Assembly (NCBI RefSeq): GCF_900095795.1
Contig: NZ_LT608328.1
Coordinates: 2,659,001 to 2,723,000 of the forward strand
Length of the DNA: 64,000 bases
From: Petrimonas mucosa
GTDB lineage: Bacteria; Bacteroidota; Bacteroidia; Bacteroidales; Dysgonomonadaceae
Direction: 5' to 3'
Part shown: piece by piece, positions 17,734 to 27,765 of the stretch
How the letters are laid out: each line of letters opens with the position of its first letter
Numbering within the stretch: the stretch's first letter is position 1
Made by a program: the position numbers and the translations under genes
The notes under the pieces: generated by a model
Seen by the model: the letters and a program-made list of their open reading frames with translations, nothing else
What the model was told of the DNA's origin: nothing
The model's database searches: none

Positions 17734-20190
17734 ATGTACAAGCAACGCATCTTTATCTTTTTATGGTTTTACTGGATGCTGCTCTCGGCGAACGGTACTC
17801 CCCAGAAGATTGTCAACATTGCCCATCCGGCGTGGGGAACAACAGTAACAGCCTCATCGACATACTCCTCGCAGCATGGGGCTTATAACCTGACTGACGA
17901 TCGGTTTGAGAAAGGGAACAGTTGGCTCAGTGGAGACAATGTTCCCTATCCCCAAACCGTCACTTTCAGCTTCGACAGACCCTATCCAATCTCCCGGATC
18001 AATCTCTATCAATCTTCCTGGATCGGAAGCATGTATCACACCAGGGGGTTTTGTATCGAAGGGTCTGCCGACGGGGAGAAATTTACTGAAATTGCCAGTG
18101 GAGAACTGCCCGACGAGTCGAATGCAAGATGGAGCTGTGAGACCGGTGAAAAGCGATACCGCAAAGTTCGTATTGTGGTCACCAGCGGTTATTCGCCTGT
18201 TCAGAGTTGCGGTCTGGGAGAAGTGCAACTGCTGGCAGCTGTGCCTCACGAAAGGGAACCGTTGTCCAACAAGATTAGCGAGACGATTGACTGGGTCACA
18301 TTTAGGGGACATTTCAGGATGACCATCGGATTGGAACCGGCTGCCGGTCCATGGCTCTTTCACCGGAAAAGAGACGATGAATCACCTTCTGGCAGATACA
18401 CCAGCGGAGATTATGAACTGGTTGTCACCGAATCTTCTCCCGACTCCCTCTCCAGCATTATCCGGTGGGAGATAAAAAGAGAGGGGGGACTACCGTTTAG
18501 GGTCACGGAAAACACAATTGAATGCAAAACCAGCTATTCGGGTGTTTACAAGCTTTTCACCCCTCACCGGATGAGCCAGCAAAGCTATTTTGTGGACCTG
18601 CCATTTCGCTTCAACCACACTGCAACAGTCCACGACAACTATCCGGTTGTATGGATGCAAGATACGGAGGGGAAAAACACCCTTACGTTGGGGTTGATCG
18701 ACCAACAACCGTATACGGTGATAGAAGGATCCACCTATGACACTGCCAATGGCGGAGAAGCACCCGGTATTGCCAACAGTTATGTCCGGGTGCTTTTCAG
18801 GCGGCAGCCACCATTGTCGGGCAACGGTGCAAGGCAGTACAGCGATGCCTTGTACCTTAATGCAAACCCCCGGCAAGAGTGGCACGACGCCCTGGAAGCG
18901 TATAGTGAAGCTGTCGACAAGGAGCGCTCGTTTGTTCCCGGAAAGATCAGTGAATGGGCAATGAATCCCATGTGGCATTCGTGGTATGCACATGCAGACG
19001 ACATAGACGAGGAGAAGATCCGGAAAGACGCCATCCTGGCAAACCGACTGGGGATGAAGACCATCCAGATAGATGCGGGATGGAACATCCCAACTGGACA
19101 AAATTATAGCTTCGAGAACGAGGGGGATTACTCTTTTTCTGATCGTTTTCCGCGGGGAGCGGAGATGATCTGGGAGATACATCAATCGGGTCAACGTGTT
19201 GTTTTGCATGTGGCACCCCTGATTATGGGTAAAAACGCCAAGGCTTGGCAGGAGATGAAGGATTGCCTGATAAAAGTAGACGGAAATGCAACCCCCTACC
19301 TCGATCCAAGACTAAAAAAGGTGCATGACTACCTGGTCGCCTCCTGGGACTTTCTCTTCCGGGCCTACGATATTGACGGCTTGTGGTACGATTTTCTGGA
19401 ATTTCCCAACGATGCGGACCTGCCAGACTCCACACACGATCTGATCTCTACCGATATCTATTCGGCCTATACCCTGCTGATGCAGTCGCTTTACGACAAG
19501 GCCATGGAACTGAATCCTGACGCGGTGATCATCCTCCGCAGGCCTTATGCCAACCTGAATGCAAAGTGCTACTCTACGCATGTATGGCCCATGGATGTTC
19601 CACAGGACTACAACATGAATCGCAGAGATGTGCTCTTTATGAAAAGATTGGGGAACGGAGTACTTACGCACGCCTGCTGTACCAGTTGGGCCATCAGCGA
19701 GAGTGATCTGAACGTTGCCCGCCAGATGGCCAGCATATCGTTAGCAGGGGTACCCGCCCTCTCGAACATATTGACAGATTCTCCGCCCAGACACGATGCA
19801 ATTATCAGAAAATGGCTGCAGTTTTACGATGCGAACAAGGAGGATCTGATCTTGGGAAGGATGACGCCCCTGTTACCCACCCCTCCCTCCGCCGCAATCA
19901 AGATCGAAGGAACCAAAAAAACCTTTTTCGGTTTTTTCGAAGCTATTCCCGGGCTGGTTGATGCATCGTACAAAAGCGACACGGTAGTTATTGTCAATGC
20001 CTTCAGGGAGAGGACCACTACCCGACTGGAGGGAATCAGGAAAGGAAAGTGGGTGGCCACCATTTTTGATTCCTGCTGGGATCTTGCAGGCACGACTTGT
20101 CTCACTACGGATGCAAATGGTGGAATCGACCTGGATATAAATGGCAAAGAGGCATGCCATACTGTTATCCTGATCAAAATGAACGATTGA
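17734..20190 (+). CDS. Clan GH-D (GH36/GH27-like) glycosidase with discoidin domain
   Basis: An 818-residue exported protein. I chose the ATG at 17734 because it gives a signal peptide (YKQRIFIFLWFYWMLLSANG); the longer frame from 17650 starts inside the preceding gene. Residues about 25-165 are an F5/8 type C (discoidin) domain (TASSTYSSQHGAYNLTDD, HTRGFCIEGSADGEKF). A beta-rich domain and a TIM barrel follow, with MWHSWY, TIQIDAGWN (about 444-452) and GLWYDF, where Asp553 is the likely nucleophile by analogy to alpha-galactosidases. A C-terminal beta-domain closes the protein. Alpha-galactosidase or a related alpha-glycosidase activity is likely; the exact family is uncertain. Confidence 0.7.
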   Translation: MYKQRIFIFLWFYWMLLSANGTPQKIVNIAHPAWGTTVTASSTYSSQHGAYNLTDDRFEKGNSWLSGDNVPYPQTVTFSFDRPYPISRINLYQSSWIGSMYHTRGFCIEGSADGEKFTEIASGELPDESNARWSCETGEKRYRKVRIVVTSGYSPVQSCGLGEVQLLAAVPHEREPLSNKISETIDWVTFRGHFRMTIGLEPAAGPWLFHRKRDDESPSGRYTSGDYELVVTESSPDSLSSIIRWEIKREGGLPFRVTENTIECKTSYSGVYKLFTPHRMSQQSYFVDLPFRFNHTATVHDNYPVVWMQDTEGKNTLTLGLIDQQPYTVIEGSTYDTANGGEAPGIANSYVRVLFRRQPPLSGNGARQYSDALYLNANPRQEWHDALEAYSEAVDKERSFVPGKISEWAMNPMWHSWYAHADDIDEEKIRKDAILANRLGMKTIQIDAGWNIPTGQNYSFENEGDYSFSDRFPRGAEMIWEIHQSGQRVVLHVAPLIMGKNAKAWQEMKDCLIKVDGNATPYLDPRLKKVHDYLVASWDFLFRAYDIDGLWYDFLEFPNDADLPDSTHDLISTDIYSAYTLLMQSLYDKAMELNPDAVIILRRPYANLNAKCYSTHVWPMDVPQDYNMNRRDVLFMKRLGNGVLTHACCTSWAISESDLNVARQMASISLAGVPALSNILTDSPPRHDAIIRKWLQFYDANKEDLILGRMTPLLPTPPSAAIKIEGTKKTFFGFFEAIPGLVDASYKSDTVVIVNAFRERTTTRLEGIRKGKWVATIFDSCWDLAGTTCLTTDANGGIDLDINGKEACHTVILIKMND

Positions 20191-20247
20191 ATATTCTGTT
20201 ATCCAACATGATTGACCTGCAACGTGTAAAACCAAAAAACTGAAAAG

Positions 20248-23200
20248 ATGAAAAATTGCTGCCCCTTTCTGTTTATCCTCTTTTGTTTCTGTAGCGCAAC
20301 CATACAGGCGCAAAGTATTGAAAACCTCAAAAAAGGTTTTCTATCCCCTCCCGATTCGGCAAAGCCCGGTGTATACTGGTATTTCATGGACGGTAATCTC
20401 TCCAGGGAGTCGATGACAAAAGACCTGGAGTCGATGAAAGAGGCAGGTATCGGCAACCTGATGTTTCTGGAGGTGAATGTGGGTGTCCCGAGAGGGAACG
20501 TCGATTTTTTCAGTGAAGAGTGGCAATCTCTCTTTGCTCATGCGGTAAAAGAGGCAGAACGGTTGGATATCGAGATATCACTCGGTTTGGGACCGGGCTG
20601 GACCGGAAGCGGTGGTCCTTGGGTCAAACCGGAGGAATCGATGAAGCATATCGTGGCAGGATCTGTTGATGTAAGCGGTGGAAAAACAATTGAGCTCACA
20701 CTACCGGTACCATCACCCAAAGCCCCCTATTTTGGCATACCGGAGGAGATGAAGGAGCAGTGGGAGAACTACTATGAGGATATTGCGCTGTTGGCCATTC
20801 CCCGGAGCGAGATCAGGGATTCGGTTCCCGATATCGACGAAAAAGCGCTCTATTACCGTCCCCCCTATACTTCGGTAGCTGGCGTCAAGCCCTATTTTAT
20901 TTCATCCGGTCACTACCCTGCAACCGGCACCAAAGGGTTGGACAGATCACATATCCTTGACATTTCACATTTGATGGATAAAAATGGGAAGCTCCGCTGG
21001 GAGGCTCCTCCCGGCGAATGGATCCTGATGCGCTTCGTCAGCCGCAACAACGGTGCTTCCACTAGGCCGGCCCCATTACCGGGACTGGGGTTTGAGTCGG
21101 ACAAATTCGACAAGGTATCGCTAAACAGGCATCTCGATCATTTCATCGGTTCATTGTTAATGAAGAGCGGAACACCCGACAGGAACAAACGAGGAGGATT
21201 GAAGCGGTTGCATATGGACAGCTGGGAGATGGGGGCACAGAACTGGAGTGGGAACTTCAGGGAAGAGTTCCGCTCAAAAAGAGGATATGACCCACTCCCC
21301 TTCTACCCTCTCTTCTGTGGAATCACGGTAGAAAACAGGGAGATCAGCGAACGGTTCCTTTGGGACCTGCGTCAGACCGCCCAGGAGCTGGTAATTGAGA
21401 ATCACGCAAAAGAGGCGAAAAGATATGCCAGAAAACACCAGATGGATTTCTCCATTGAGCCTTACGACATGAACCCTACAGCCGATCTGGAACTGGGCGA
21501 CGTTGCGGATATCCCCATGTGTGAATTCTGGAGCAAGGGGTACGGGTTCAACTCGGCATTCAGTTGCATTGAAGCTACCTCCATAGGGCATATAAACGGA
21601 AGTTCCATTATTGCGGCAGAAGCATTTACTGCCGATCCGGGTGAGGGATGGAAACAGTATCCGGCAGTCATGAAAAATCAGGGAGATTGGGCGTTGTCCA
21701 CAGGCATCAACCGTTTTGTATTCCATACTTTCCAGAATCAGTTCCTCGCAGATTCGCTCAGACCGGGGGCAACCATGGGACCCTACGGTGTTCATTGGGA
21801 CAGGAACCAGACCTGGTGGCCAATGGTTCATGCATATCACGAATACCTCTCCCGTTGTCAATACCTGCTGCAGCAGGGACGGGCCGTGGCCGACATCCTC
21901 TTTCTCACACCCGAAGGGGCTCCACACGTCTTTACCCCGCCACTGTCGGCAATGACAGGTTCAGATACCATACCCGACAGAAAGGGATACAACTTCGACG
22001 GGGTGGCCCCGGGCCAATTGATGAGAGCCAGCGTCGAGAACGGCATGATCCTCTTTCCCAGTGGTGCACGATACCGCATGCTGGTTTTACCGCTGATTGA
22101 AACCATGACCCCCGAGTTGCTGGAAAAGATCGGGAAGTTGATTGCCGACGGAGCAGTAGTGGTGGGTATACCTCCAGTCAAATCGCCCAGTCTCTCCGGA
22201 TATCCGCAATGCGATACAGAAGTGATGCAGTTGAGCCGGAAGATATGGAGCAGAGGCAGACTTTCCGAAGAGATCATGAAAGTTCCATACGGAAAAGGCA
22301 TCGTAATCAGCGGGAAAGGATTGGAACAGAGGATAGATAATCTTTATCCCCATTATGACATGCTGGCATCGATACTTCAGGAGATGGGAGTGTCGGAGGA
22401 TTTTCGGTCCGACAACAACACTATCCGCTATACCCACCGGACCCATTCCGACTGGGATATCTATTTTTTGTCCAACAAGACCGATCAACGCCTGGCAGCC
22501 AACTGTCAATTCAGGGTAAATGGCGGAACGGCTACCCTCTGGGATCCCGTTAATGGAAAGAGCTACCGGATAGAAGATGGCCGGTTTGCAAACAACTCCT
22601 TCCTGGCATCCTTGCAATTTGAGCCTTATCAAAGCTTCTTCCTGGTATTTGACCGGAAGGGAAAGGAGTCAACCAAACGGTACACCTCGTTTCCTGGAGA
22701 GGAGCGACTCATCTCCACACTTGAGGGATCGTGGGAGGTAGCCTTTGATCCTGACCTTGGAGGACCCGGGGAAAACCGTTTCCATTCACTGATCGACTGG
22801 ACGCAACATCCCGACGACGGTATAAGGTACTATTCGGGCATAGCCACTTATAAAAAGGAGTTTACATTACCCGACTCCTGCTTCTCTGGCGGAAAGCGGT
22901 CCATCTTCATCGACCTTGGAGAGGTTTACCATATGGCCCGGGTAAAGGTGAACGGCAAGGAGGCTGGCATAGTATGGACCTCTCCGTGGAAGCTGGAAAT
23001 TACATCCCTGGCAAAAAAGGGGGTCAACCGGTTGGAGATAGAGGTGGCAAACCTTTGGGTGAACAGGCTGATCGGAGATGAATTTCTCCCTTCGGACGGT
23101 ATCGAGAAGGGACAATGGCCCGACTGGCTGACAAACCGGCAAAGTAGAACGGGAGAACGGATCTCCTTTACCACCTATCCCCATTATACAAAGAGAGATC

Positions 23201-23253
23201 CTCTGGTGAAATCCGGACTGTTGGGACCTGTAACCATCAAACTGGCAAAATAG
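20248..23253 (+). CDS. Alpha-L-rhamnosidase, GH106
   Basis: A 1001-residue protein with a signal peptide ending near AQSIEN. The N-terminal PGVYWYFMDGNLSRESM and KDLESMKEAGIGNLMFLEV are typical of GH106. A central TIM-barrel part contains LGLGPGWTGSGGPWV and HMDSWEMGAQNWS, and a C-terminal galactose-binding-like sandwich contains IDLGEVYHMARVKVNG and GIVWTSPWKLEI. GH106 enzymes are large calcium-dependent inverting alpha-L-rhamnosidases found in Bacteroidetes PULs for rhamnogalacturonan. Last gene of the P1 run; there is no evident terminator before P2, so read-through into susC1 is possible. Confidence 0.9.
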   Translation: MKNCCPFLFILFCFCSATIQAQSIENLKKGFLSPPDSAKPGVYWYFMDGNLSRESMTKDLESMKEAGIGNLMFLEVNVGVPRGNVDFFSEEWQSLFAHAVKEAERLDIEISLGLGPGWTGSGGPWVKPEESMKHIVAGSVDVSGGKTIELTLPVPSPKAPYFGIPEEMKEQWENYYEDIALLAIPRSEIRDSVPDIDEKALYYRPPYTSVAGVKPYFISSGHYPATGTKGLDRSHILDISHLMDKNGKLRWEAPPGEWILMRFVSRNNGASTRPAPLPGLGFESDKFDKVSLNRHLDHFIGSLLMKSGTPDRNKRGGLKRLHMDSWEMGAQNWSGNFREEFRSKRGYDPLPFYPLFCGITVENREISERFLWDLRQTAQELVIENHAKEAKRYARKHQMDFSIEPYDMNPTADLELGDVADIPMCEFWSKGYGFNSAFSCIEATSIGHINGSSIIAAEAFTADPGEGWKQYPAVMKNQGDWALSTGINRFVFHTFQNQFLADSLRPGATMGPYGVHWDRNQTWWPMVHAYHEYLSRCQYLLQQGRAVADILFLTPEGAPHVFTPPLSAMTGSDTIPDRKGYNFDGVAPGQLMRASVENGMILFPSGARYRMLVLPLIETMTPELLEKIGKLIADGAVVVGIPPVKSPSLSGYPQCDTEVMQLSRKIWSRGRLSEEIMKVPYGKGIVISGKGLEQRIDNLYPHYDMLASILQEMGVSEDFRSDNNTIRYTHRTHSDWDIYFLSNKTDQRLAANCQFRVNGGTATLWDPVNGKSYRIEDGRFANNSFLASLQFEPYQSFFLVFDRKGKESTKRYTSFPGEERLISTLEGSWEVAFDPDLGGPGENRFHSLIDWTQHPDDGIRYYSGIATYKKEFTLPDSCFSGGKRSIFIDLGEVYHMARVKVNGKEAGIVWTSPWKLEITSLAKKGVNRLEIEVANLWVNRLIGDEFLPSDGIEKGQWPDWLTNRQSRTGERISFTTYPHYTKRDPLVKSGLLGPVTIKLAK

Positions 23254-23283
23254 CAAAAAGTGTAGGGTAAATTGTAATGACTG

Positions 23284-23349
23284 TATCATTTGTCTCTATT
23301 AAAATATCATAAATTACAGTCGTGCAGTTTGGACAATCGTTTATTTTTG
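23284..23349 (+). promoter_or_regulatory. Promoter P2 with tandem operator half-sites
   Basis: TATCAT occurs at 23284-23289 and again at 23305-23310, exactly 21 bp apart. The downstream copy is part of AAAATATCATAAATTACAG (23301-23319). After 22 nt comes the -7 box TATTTTTG (23342-23349). P3 has the same architecture, which makes a shared activator site likely. The leader to the susC1 ATG is about 150 nt. Confidence 0.65.
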
Positions 23350-23407
23350 CGAGGCATCAACGAGTTTGAACCCTTTTAATTTATAACCCACAAAAAACGA
23401 ATAGACT

Positions 23408-23422
23408 ATGCCAGAGAGTTAA
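23408..23422 (+). other. Tiny leader ORF (M-P-E-S)
   Basis: ATG CCA GAG AGT TAA in the susC1 leader. The susC3 leader has the matching ATG CCA AGC AGT TAA at 36644-36658, within a conserved context CTATGCCA...AGTTAAT. It may be translated, or the conservation may only reflect recent duplication. Confidence 0.25.
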
Positions 23423-23510
23423 TATTTAATCCATGATCTAGAATTATTAATGATTTTATTTAAAACCTTAAAGCAAGTTTTATCATCTAATTAACCTAAA
23501 AAAAGAAAGA

Positions 23511-26500
23511 ATGAAAAGGACAGTTCCAGTAAATGTCGGTAGAAAACTCATGTTCTTTTTTTTGTGCCTATATTCCATCGGAATATTTGCACAGAACATC
23601 GATGTAACAGGCCACGTAACAGACGAAAACAATGAACCGCTCATCGGAGTAACCGTGAAAGTTCTCGGTGAAAGCGAGAAGGGAACGGTAACCGATTTCG
23701 ACGGGAAATTCATCCTGCCAAATATTCCGTCAGACGCAAAGATAGAGGTCTCTTATGTAGGCATGCAGAAGCAGGTGATTGATGTCAATAACCGGAAGGT
23801 TATAGATATCGTACTTAAGGAAGATAGTGAAATCCTGGAGGAGGTTGTAGTTGTTGGATATGGTATCCAGAAAAAGGCATCGGTAACGGCTGCCATTTCG
23901 AGCGTCGACACCAAAAGCTTGAAACAGAGCTCATCAGCCAACCTATCGGCAGCATTGGCAGGCCGTCTCCCCGGATTGACAGCCATGCAGACCTCGGGAC
24001 AGCCGGGAAATGATGTGGTCAATCTATATCTCCGCGGAGCCGGAACACTGAATGATGCTTCTCCCTTGATCCTGATCGATGGGGTACCTAGAAGCAACAT
24101 CAGCAAGATCGACCCTAACGAGATCGAGTCGGTCAGCATCCTCAAAGATGCTTCTGCTACAGCAGTCTTCGGGGTGCGTGGAGCAAACGGGGTTATCATG
24201 ATCACAACCCGCAGGGGACAACCCGGGAAGTCTGAGCTCAACATTACGGTAGACCACAGTATCCAGAAATTCCTGGCGCAAGCCGACAGAATCCACTCCT
24301 GGGAATTTGCACGACTCCGCAACCAGGCTTTTCTCAATGACAATCCGGGTGCTTCCGATGATCAGTTGCCATTTACTCAATACATGATCGACAAATACAT
24401 CAGCGGAGAGGATCCGGTATTCTATCCCGACCGTGATGTATTTCACGACTATTTTACCGACTGGGCACCCCAGACGAGGGTGAATGCCAATTTCAACGGT
24501 GGTGGCGATCGATTCAGCTACTTCCTCAATGCCGGTTATATCGGACAGGGAGGTAACTTCAATACGGAACCCAAAAGTTTTCTGGGATACGACCCCAGCT
24601 ATAAAATGGACCGTTACAATTTCCGCGGAAATATCGACTATAGTATTGCCAGCAATTTGAAGGCAGCACTCAATATTGCTACCTACCTGGAAAAAATGAA
24701 CACCCCTCAGACAATCGACCTGTTTGGTGGAAGTGTAGCCGGGATGGTGCAGAACATGATTGCCTACACCTGGGCAACACCACCAACCGATCCGGGCCCC
24801 ACAACCGTTGAGGGTTATGGCGTGCCTGGCAATGAGATTGTTGCACAATCGGGGCAGGACAGAAATACTTATGGTGAAATCAACCGCCGGGGATATCGCG
24901 AGGAGATGACCAACAACCTCAACTCATCACTTTCGCTGGACTGGGGCCTCGACTTTATCACCAAGGGATTGTCGGCAAAGGGGATGATTGCTTTCGACAG
25001 CCACGCCAGTACGGTCTTGCAAGGGGTACGCAGCCTGGACACCTATGCTTTTCAAGTAGCCAGAAGTGCAGACGAGACCAGCGGCTACAATGCAATCCGT
25101 ACCAACCAGGATCCGGCCATACGTTTGTCCAAAGAGATGAGGACCCGTTACTACATGAACATCCAGACCTCACTGAACTATGCAAGGTCGTTCGGAAGCC
25201 ATAATGTGACGGGTATGTTTCTATACCAGCGAGACAACTGGGACCAGTACGGCGCAGATCTTCCATACAATGTGGTCGGTATCGTCGGTCGAGCCACCTA
25301 CAACTACGACAACCGCTACCTGGCCGAGTTCAACTACGGCTACAACGGTTCTGAACAGTTTGCACCCAACAACCGGTTCGGATCATTTCCGGCATTCTCG
25401 TTCGGATGGGTTGTCAGCAACGAAAAATTCCTTCTTGACAATAACGTGCTGACCAACCTCAAACTGAGGGCTTCAAGAGGGTTGACCGGAAATGACAAGC
25501 TGGGTTCGCAACGTTTCCTCTATCAAAGTTTCATCAATATGGGAGCAGGCGTCTTCCCGACCCTTGGAAGAGGTCAAAGTGTAATACAAGGAAGAATGGG
25601 AAATGAATCCCTGCAGTGGGAAATGGCCAAAAAGACCAACTTGGGTGTTGATGTAGAAATCCTGCAGAGTCTGGGATTGACCGTAGATCTCTTTAAGGAA
25701 GACCGCAACAAGATCCTCATCGGCCGCAATACCATACCTCAGTTGCAGGGTGTCCCCCTCGGCAACATACCAAGAGTCAATATCGGAGAAGTGGACAATA
25801 AGGGGTTTGAAGCAGAGCTTACCTACAGAAAGGTTGTAAACAAGGATTTCAATTTCCTGATCAAAGGGAACTATGCCTACAACAAGAATAGGGTTGTTTA
25901 TGCCGACGAGGTACAATATGGCGAAGATTATGCATACCGGAACCGTGTCACAGGATTCAGCATTGGTCAGCAATTCGGTTATAAGATCGACTATAGCAAC
26001 GGCAACGGCTATATCAACACCCAGGAGGAGCTGGATAATCTACCCGAATACCAGGTAGGCGGCACGCCCCGCTTGGGAGACTTTAAATATGTTGATGTCA
26101 ACAAAGATGGGGTAATCAATGACCGTGACATGGTTCCCATCGGATATCCCACAATTCCGCGAGTAACCTATGCACTCTCCGGTTCACTGAACTACAAGAA
26201 GGTCGATTTTTCGTTCCTCCTCACGGGCGTGGGACAGACACACCGTTACACCAACGGATGGGGTGTAAATGAATTTGCGCTGGTGGGCTTCTACACCGGA
26301 TGGCATAAACAGGCCTGGACAGCCGAAAGGTACGCCAACGGAGAAGAGATACTATATCCGGCATTGGGTATGTCAAGTGGTGTAAGCCATCAGCCCAACG
26401 ACTTCTTCATCATGAATCGCTCGTTCCTGCGCCTTAAAACAGTTGAGATTGGATATACAGTCCCGAAAAAGATTTTGAACCCGCTGCGAGTTGAGAATGT

Positions 26501-26636
26501 CAGGGTTTACATGAATGGCAACAATCTACTCACTTTCAAGAAGATGCCGATAAACACGGTAGACCCGGAACAATCCGATGCATTGGTGTATCCCTTGACC
26601 AGAATGTTCAATTTTGGGCTCAACATCACGTTTTAA
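23511..26636 (+). CDS. SusC-like TonB-dependent receptor 1 (canonical)
   Basis: A 1041-residue outer-membrane receptor. A signal peptide (MFFFLCLYSIGIFAQ) is followed by a carboxypeptidase-D-like domain (DVTGHVTDENNEPLIGVTVK to about residue 105), the TonB box EEVVVVGYG (110-118), a plug domain (IDGVPRSNI, ESVSILKDASATAVFGVRGANGVIMITTRRG in two blocks) and a beta-barrel ending in an aromatic residue (NFGLNITF). It should import a glycan oligosaccharide together with a SusD lid. Its own partner, susD1, is broken by an IS element. Its N-terminus is about 70 percent identical by eye to SusC3. First gene under P2. Confidence 0.93.
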   Translation: MKRTVPVNVGRKLMFFFLCLYSIGIFAQNIDVTGHVTDENNEPLIGVTVKVLGESEKGTVTDFDGKFILPNIPSDAKIEVSYVGMQKQVIDVNNRKVIDIVLKEDSEILEEVVVVGYGIQKKASVTAAISSVDTKSLKQSSSANLSAALAGRLPGLTAMQTSGQPGNDVVNLYLRGAGTLNDASPLILIDGVPRSNISKIDPNEIESVSILKDASATAVFGVRGANGVIMITTRRGQPGKSELNITVDHSIQKFLAQADRIHSWEFARLRNQAFLNDNPGASDDQLPFTQYMIDKYISGEDPVFYPDRDVFHDYFTDWAPQTRVNANFNGGGDRFSYFLNAGYIGQGGNFNTEPKSFLGYDPSYKMDRYNFRGNIDYSIASNLKAALNIATYLEKMNTPQTIDLFGGSVAGMVQNMIAYTWATPPTDPGPTTVEGYGVPGNEIVAQSGQDRNTYGEINRRGYREEMTNNLNSSLSLDWGLDFITKGLSAKGMIAFDSHASTVLQGVRSLDTYAFQVARSADETSGYNAIRTNQDPAIRLSKEMRTRYYMNIQTSLNYARSFGSHNVTGMFLYQRDNWDQYGADLPYNVVGIVGRATYNYDNRYLAEFNYGYNGSEQFAPNNRFGSFPAFSFGWVVSNEKFLLDNNVLTNLKLRASRGLTGNDKLGSQRFLYQSFINMGAGVFPTLGRGQSVIQGRMGNESLQWEMAKKTNLGVDVEILQSLGLTVDLFKEDRNKILIGRNTIPQLQGVPLGNIPRVNIGEVDNKGFEAELTYRKVVNKDFNFLIKGNYAYNKNRVVYADEVQYGEDYAYRNRVTGFSIGQQFGYKIDYSNGNGYINTQEELDNLPEYQVGGTPRLGDFKYVDVNKDGVINDRDMVPIGYPTIPRVTYALSGSLNYKKVDFSFLLTGVGQTHRYTNGWGVNEFALVGFYTGWHKQAWTAERYANGEEILYPALGMSSGVSHQPNDFFIMNRSFLRLKTVEIGYTVPKKILNPLRVENVRVYMNGNNLLTFKKMPINTVDPEQSDALVYPLTRMFNFGLNITF

Positions 26637-26654
26637 CACATAAATACAGAGAAT

Positions 26655-26673
26655 ATGAAACTAAATAAGTTTT
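26655..26673 (+). pseudogene. 5' end of susD1, cut by IS1595-type insertion
   Basis: The first 19 nt of susD1 (ATG AAA CTA AAT AAG TTT T), 18 nt after the susC1 stop. Joining it to the sequence after the right target duplication restores an open frame with a normal lipoprotein signal peptide (MKLNKFLITILTLLLFFTSC). Inside the IS the frame stops immediately at TAA. Confidence 0.85.
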
Positions 26674-27758
26674 AATGATTATCCGCAGTTATTCCTAAAG
26701 AATTTAACGGGAAAAAGTTATAAATAAGTTTCAAAAACACTTGCACAATTCACTGATATTCATTATATTTACATCGCTAACGATATAAAGATTCAAACTA
26801 TGAATATCCTGGATTTTGCTATAAATTACCCCGATGAGGAATCCTGTCGGAAAAAATTCAAAGAACAAAGAGACCAAATGGGAGTAACCTGTCGTCATTG
26901 TAATTGTAAAGAACATTATTGGCTGGAAAACAAGCAGGCCTATGAATGCAAGCGTTGTCGCGCACGCCAAACCTTGCGTTCAGGCACCGTCATGCAGCAC
27001 TCCAACCTGCCTTACCGTTACTGGTTCGTGGCCATGCACCTGCTCACGGCGACCAAGGGCTCCTTTTCCGCGGCGGAGCTGCAGCGCCAGCTGGGGCACA
27101 AGCGTTACCAGCCCATATGGGAAATGGTCAATAAACTGCGTGACGTGATGGGCAAACGCGATGATGAGTACACCCTCGAGGGAGCCATCGAGTTGGACGA
27201 CGCCTTCTTTTCCACCGAAATATCCCTTGAAGAGAGGGACAAACCGTTGAAGCGCGGCCGCGGGAGCCAAAAAAAGACCAAAGTGCTGGTAATGGCTGAA
27301 AGCAAAACGGTTGAAAACCCCAAGCCGGGTAAGAAACCCAAGAAGGTTAGATACCTGAAAATGAAAGTGATCAGTGACTTGAAGTCCGGTACAATTACAA
27401 GGAATGTCAAAGAGCACGTTGAAAGCACGGCGGATCTGACCACCGATGACTCAACATCTTACACTAAATTGAAAGAGCATGTTCATTCACATACGGCATC
27501 TGTTATTCCACACCAGGATCTTTCCAAGGTGCTGCCCTGGGTGCATACCGCGATCAGCAATGCCAAACGACAGCTCCTGGGCGTGTATTACAAGATAAAA
27601 CCAGAATACTTGCAATATTACCTCAACCAGTTCTGTTATAAATTCAACAGGCGTTACTTCGGGGAAAACCAGTTTGAAAGACTGTTGATAGCCGCTGTAA
27701 CGTATGCTCCTGATTTCAAGTCAAGAATTTACAATAGGAACTATTGCGGATAATCATT
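26674..27758 (+). mobile_element. IS1595-family insertion sequence (1085 bp)
   Basis: Terminal inverted repeats of about 23 bp (left 26674-26696, right 27736-27758, 20 of 23 matching) begin AATGATTATCCGCA. A perfect 8-bp target duplication TAAGTTTT flanks it at 26666-26673 and 27759-27766, as expected for IS1595. The element carries one transposase gene and looks complete and recently inserted. Confidence 0.92.
26800..27753 (+). CDS. IS1595-family transposase
   Basis: A 317-residue transposase. An N-terminal zinc-ribbon (CRHC and CKRC pairs, residues about 31-52) is followed by QTLRSGTVMQHSNLPYRYWF and the ISXO2-like catalytic domain with acidic residues (EGAIELDDAFF, LTTDDSTSY), then a C-terminal YLNQFCYKFNRRYFGENQF block typical of this family. 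The gene ends 5 nt before the right end of the element. It is oriented with the PUL, so read-through into the susD1 remainder is possible. Confidence 0.92.
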   Translation: MNILDFAINYPDEESCRKKFKEQRDQMGVTCRHCNCKEHYWLENKQAYECKRCRARQTLRSGTVMQHSNLPYRYWFVAMHLLTATKGSFSAAELQRQLGHKRYQPIWEMVNKLRDVMGKRDDEYTLEGAIELDDAFFSTEISLEERDKPLKRGRGSQKKTKVLVMAESKTVENPKPGKKPKKVRYLKMKVISDLKSGTITRNVKEHVESTADLTTDDSTSYTKLKEHVHSHTASVIPHQDLSKVLPWVHTAISNAKRQLLGVYYKIKPEYLQYYLNQFCYKFNRRYFGENQFERLLIAAVTYAPDFKSRIYNRNYCG

Positions 27759-27765
27759 TAAGTTT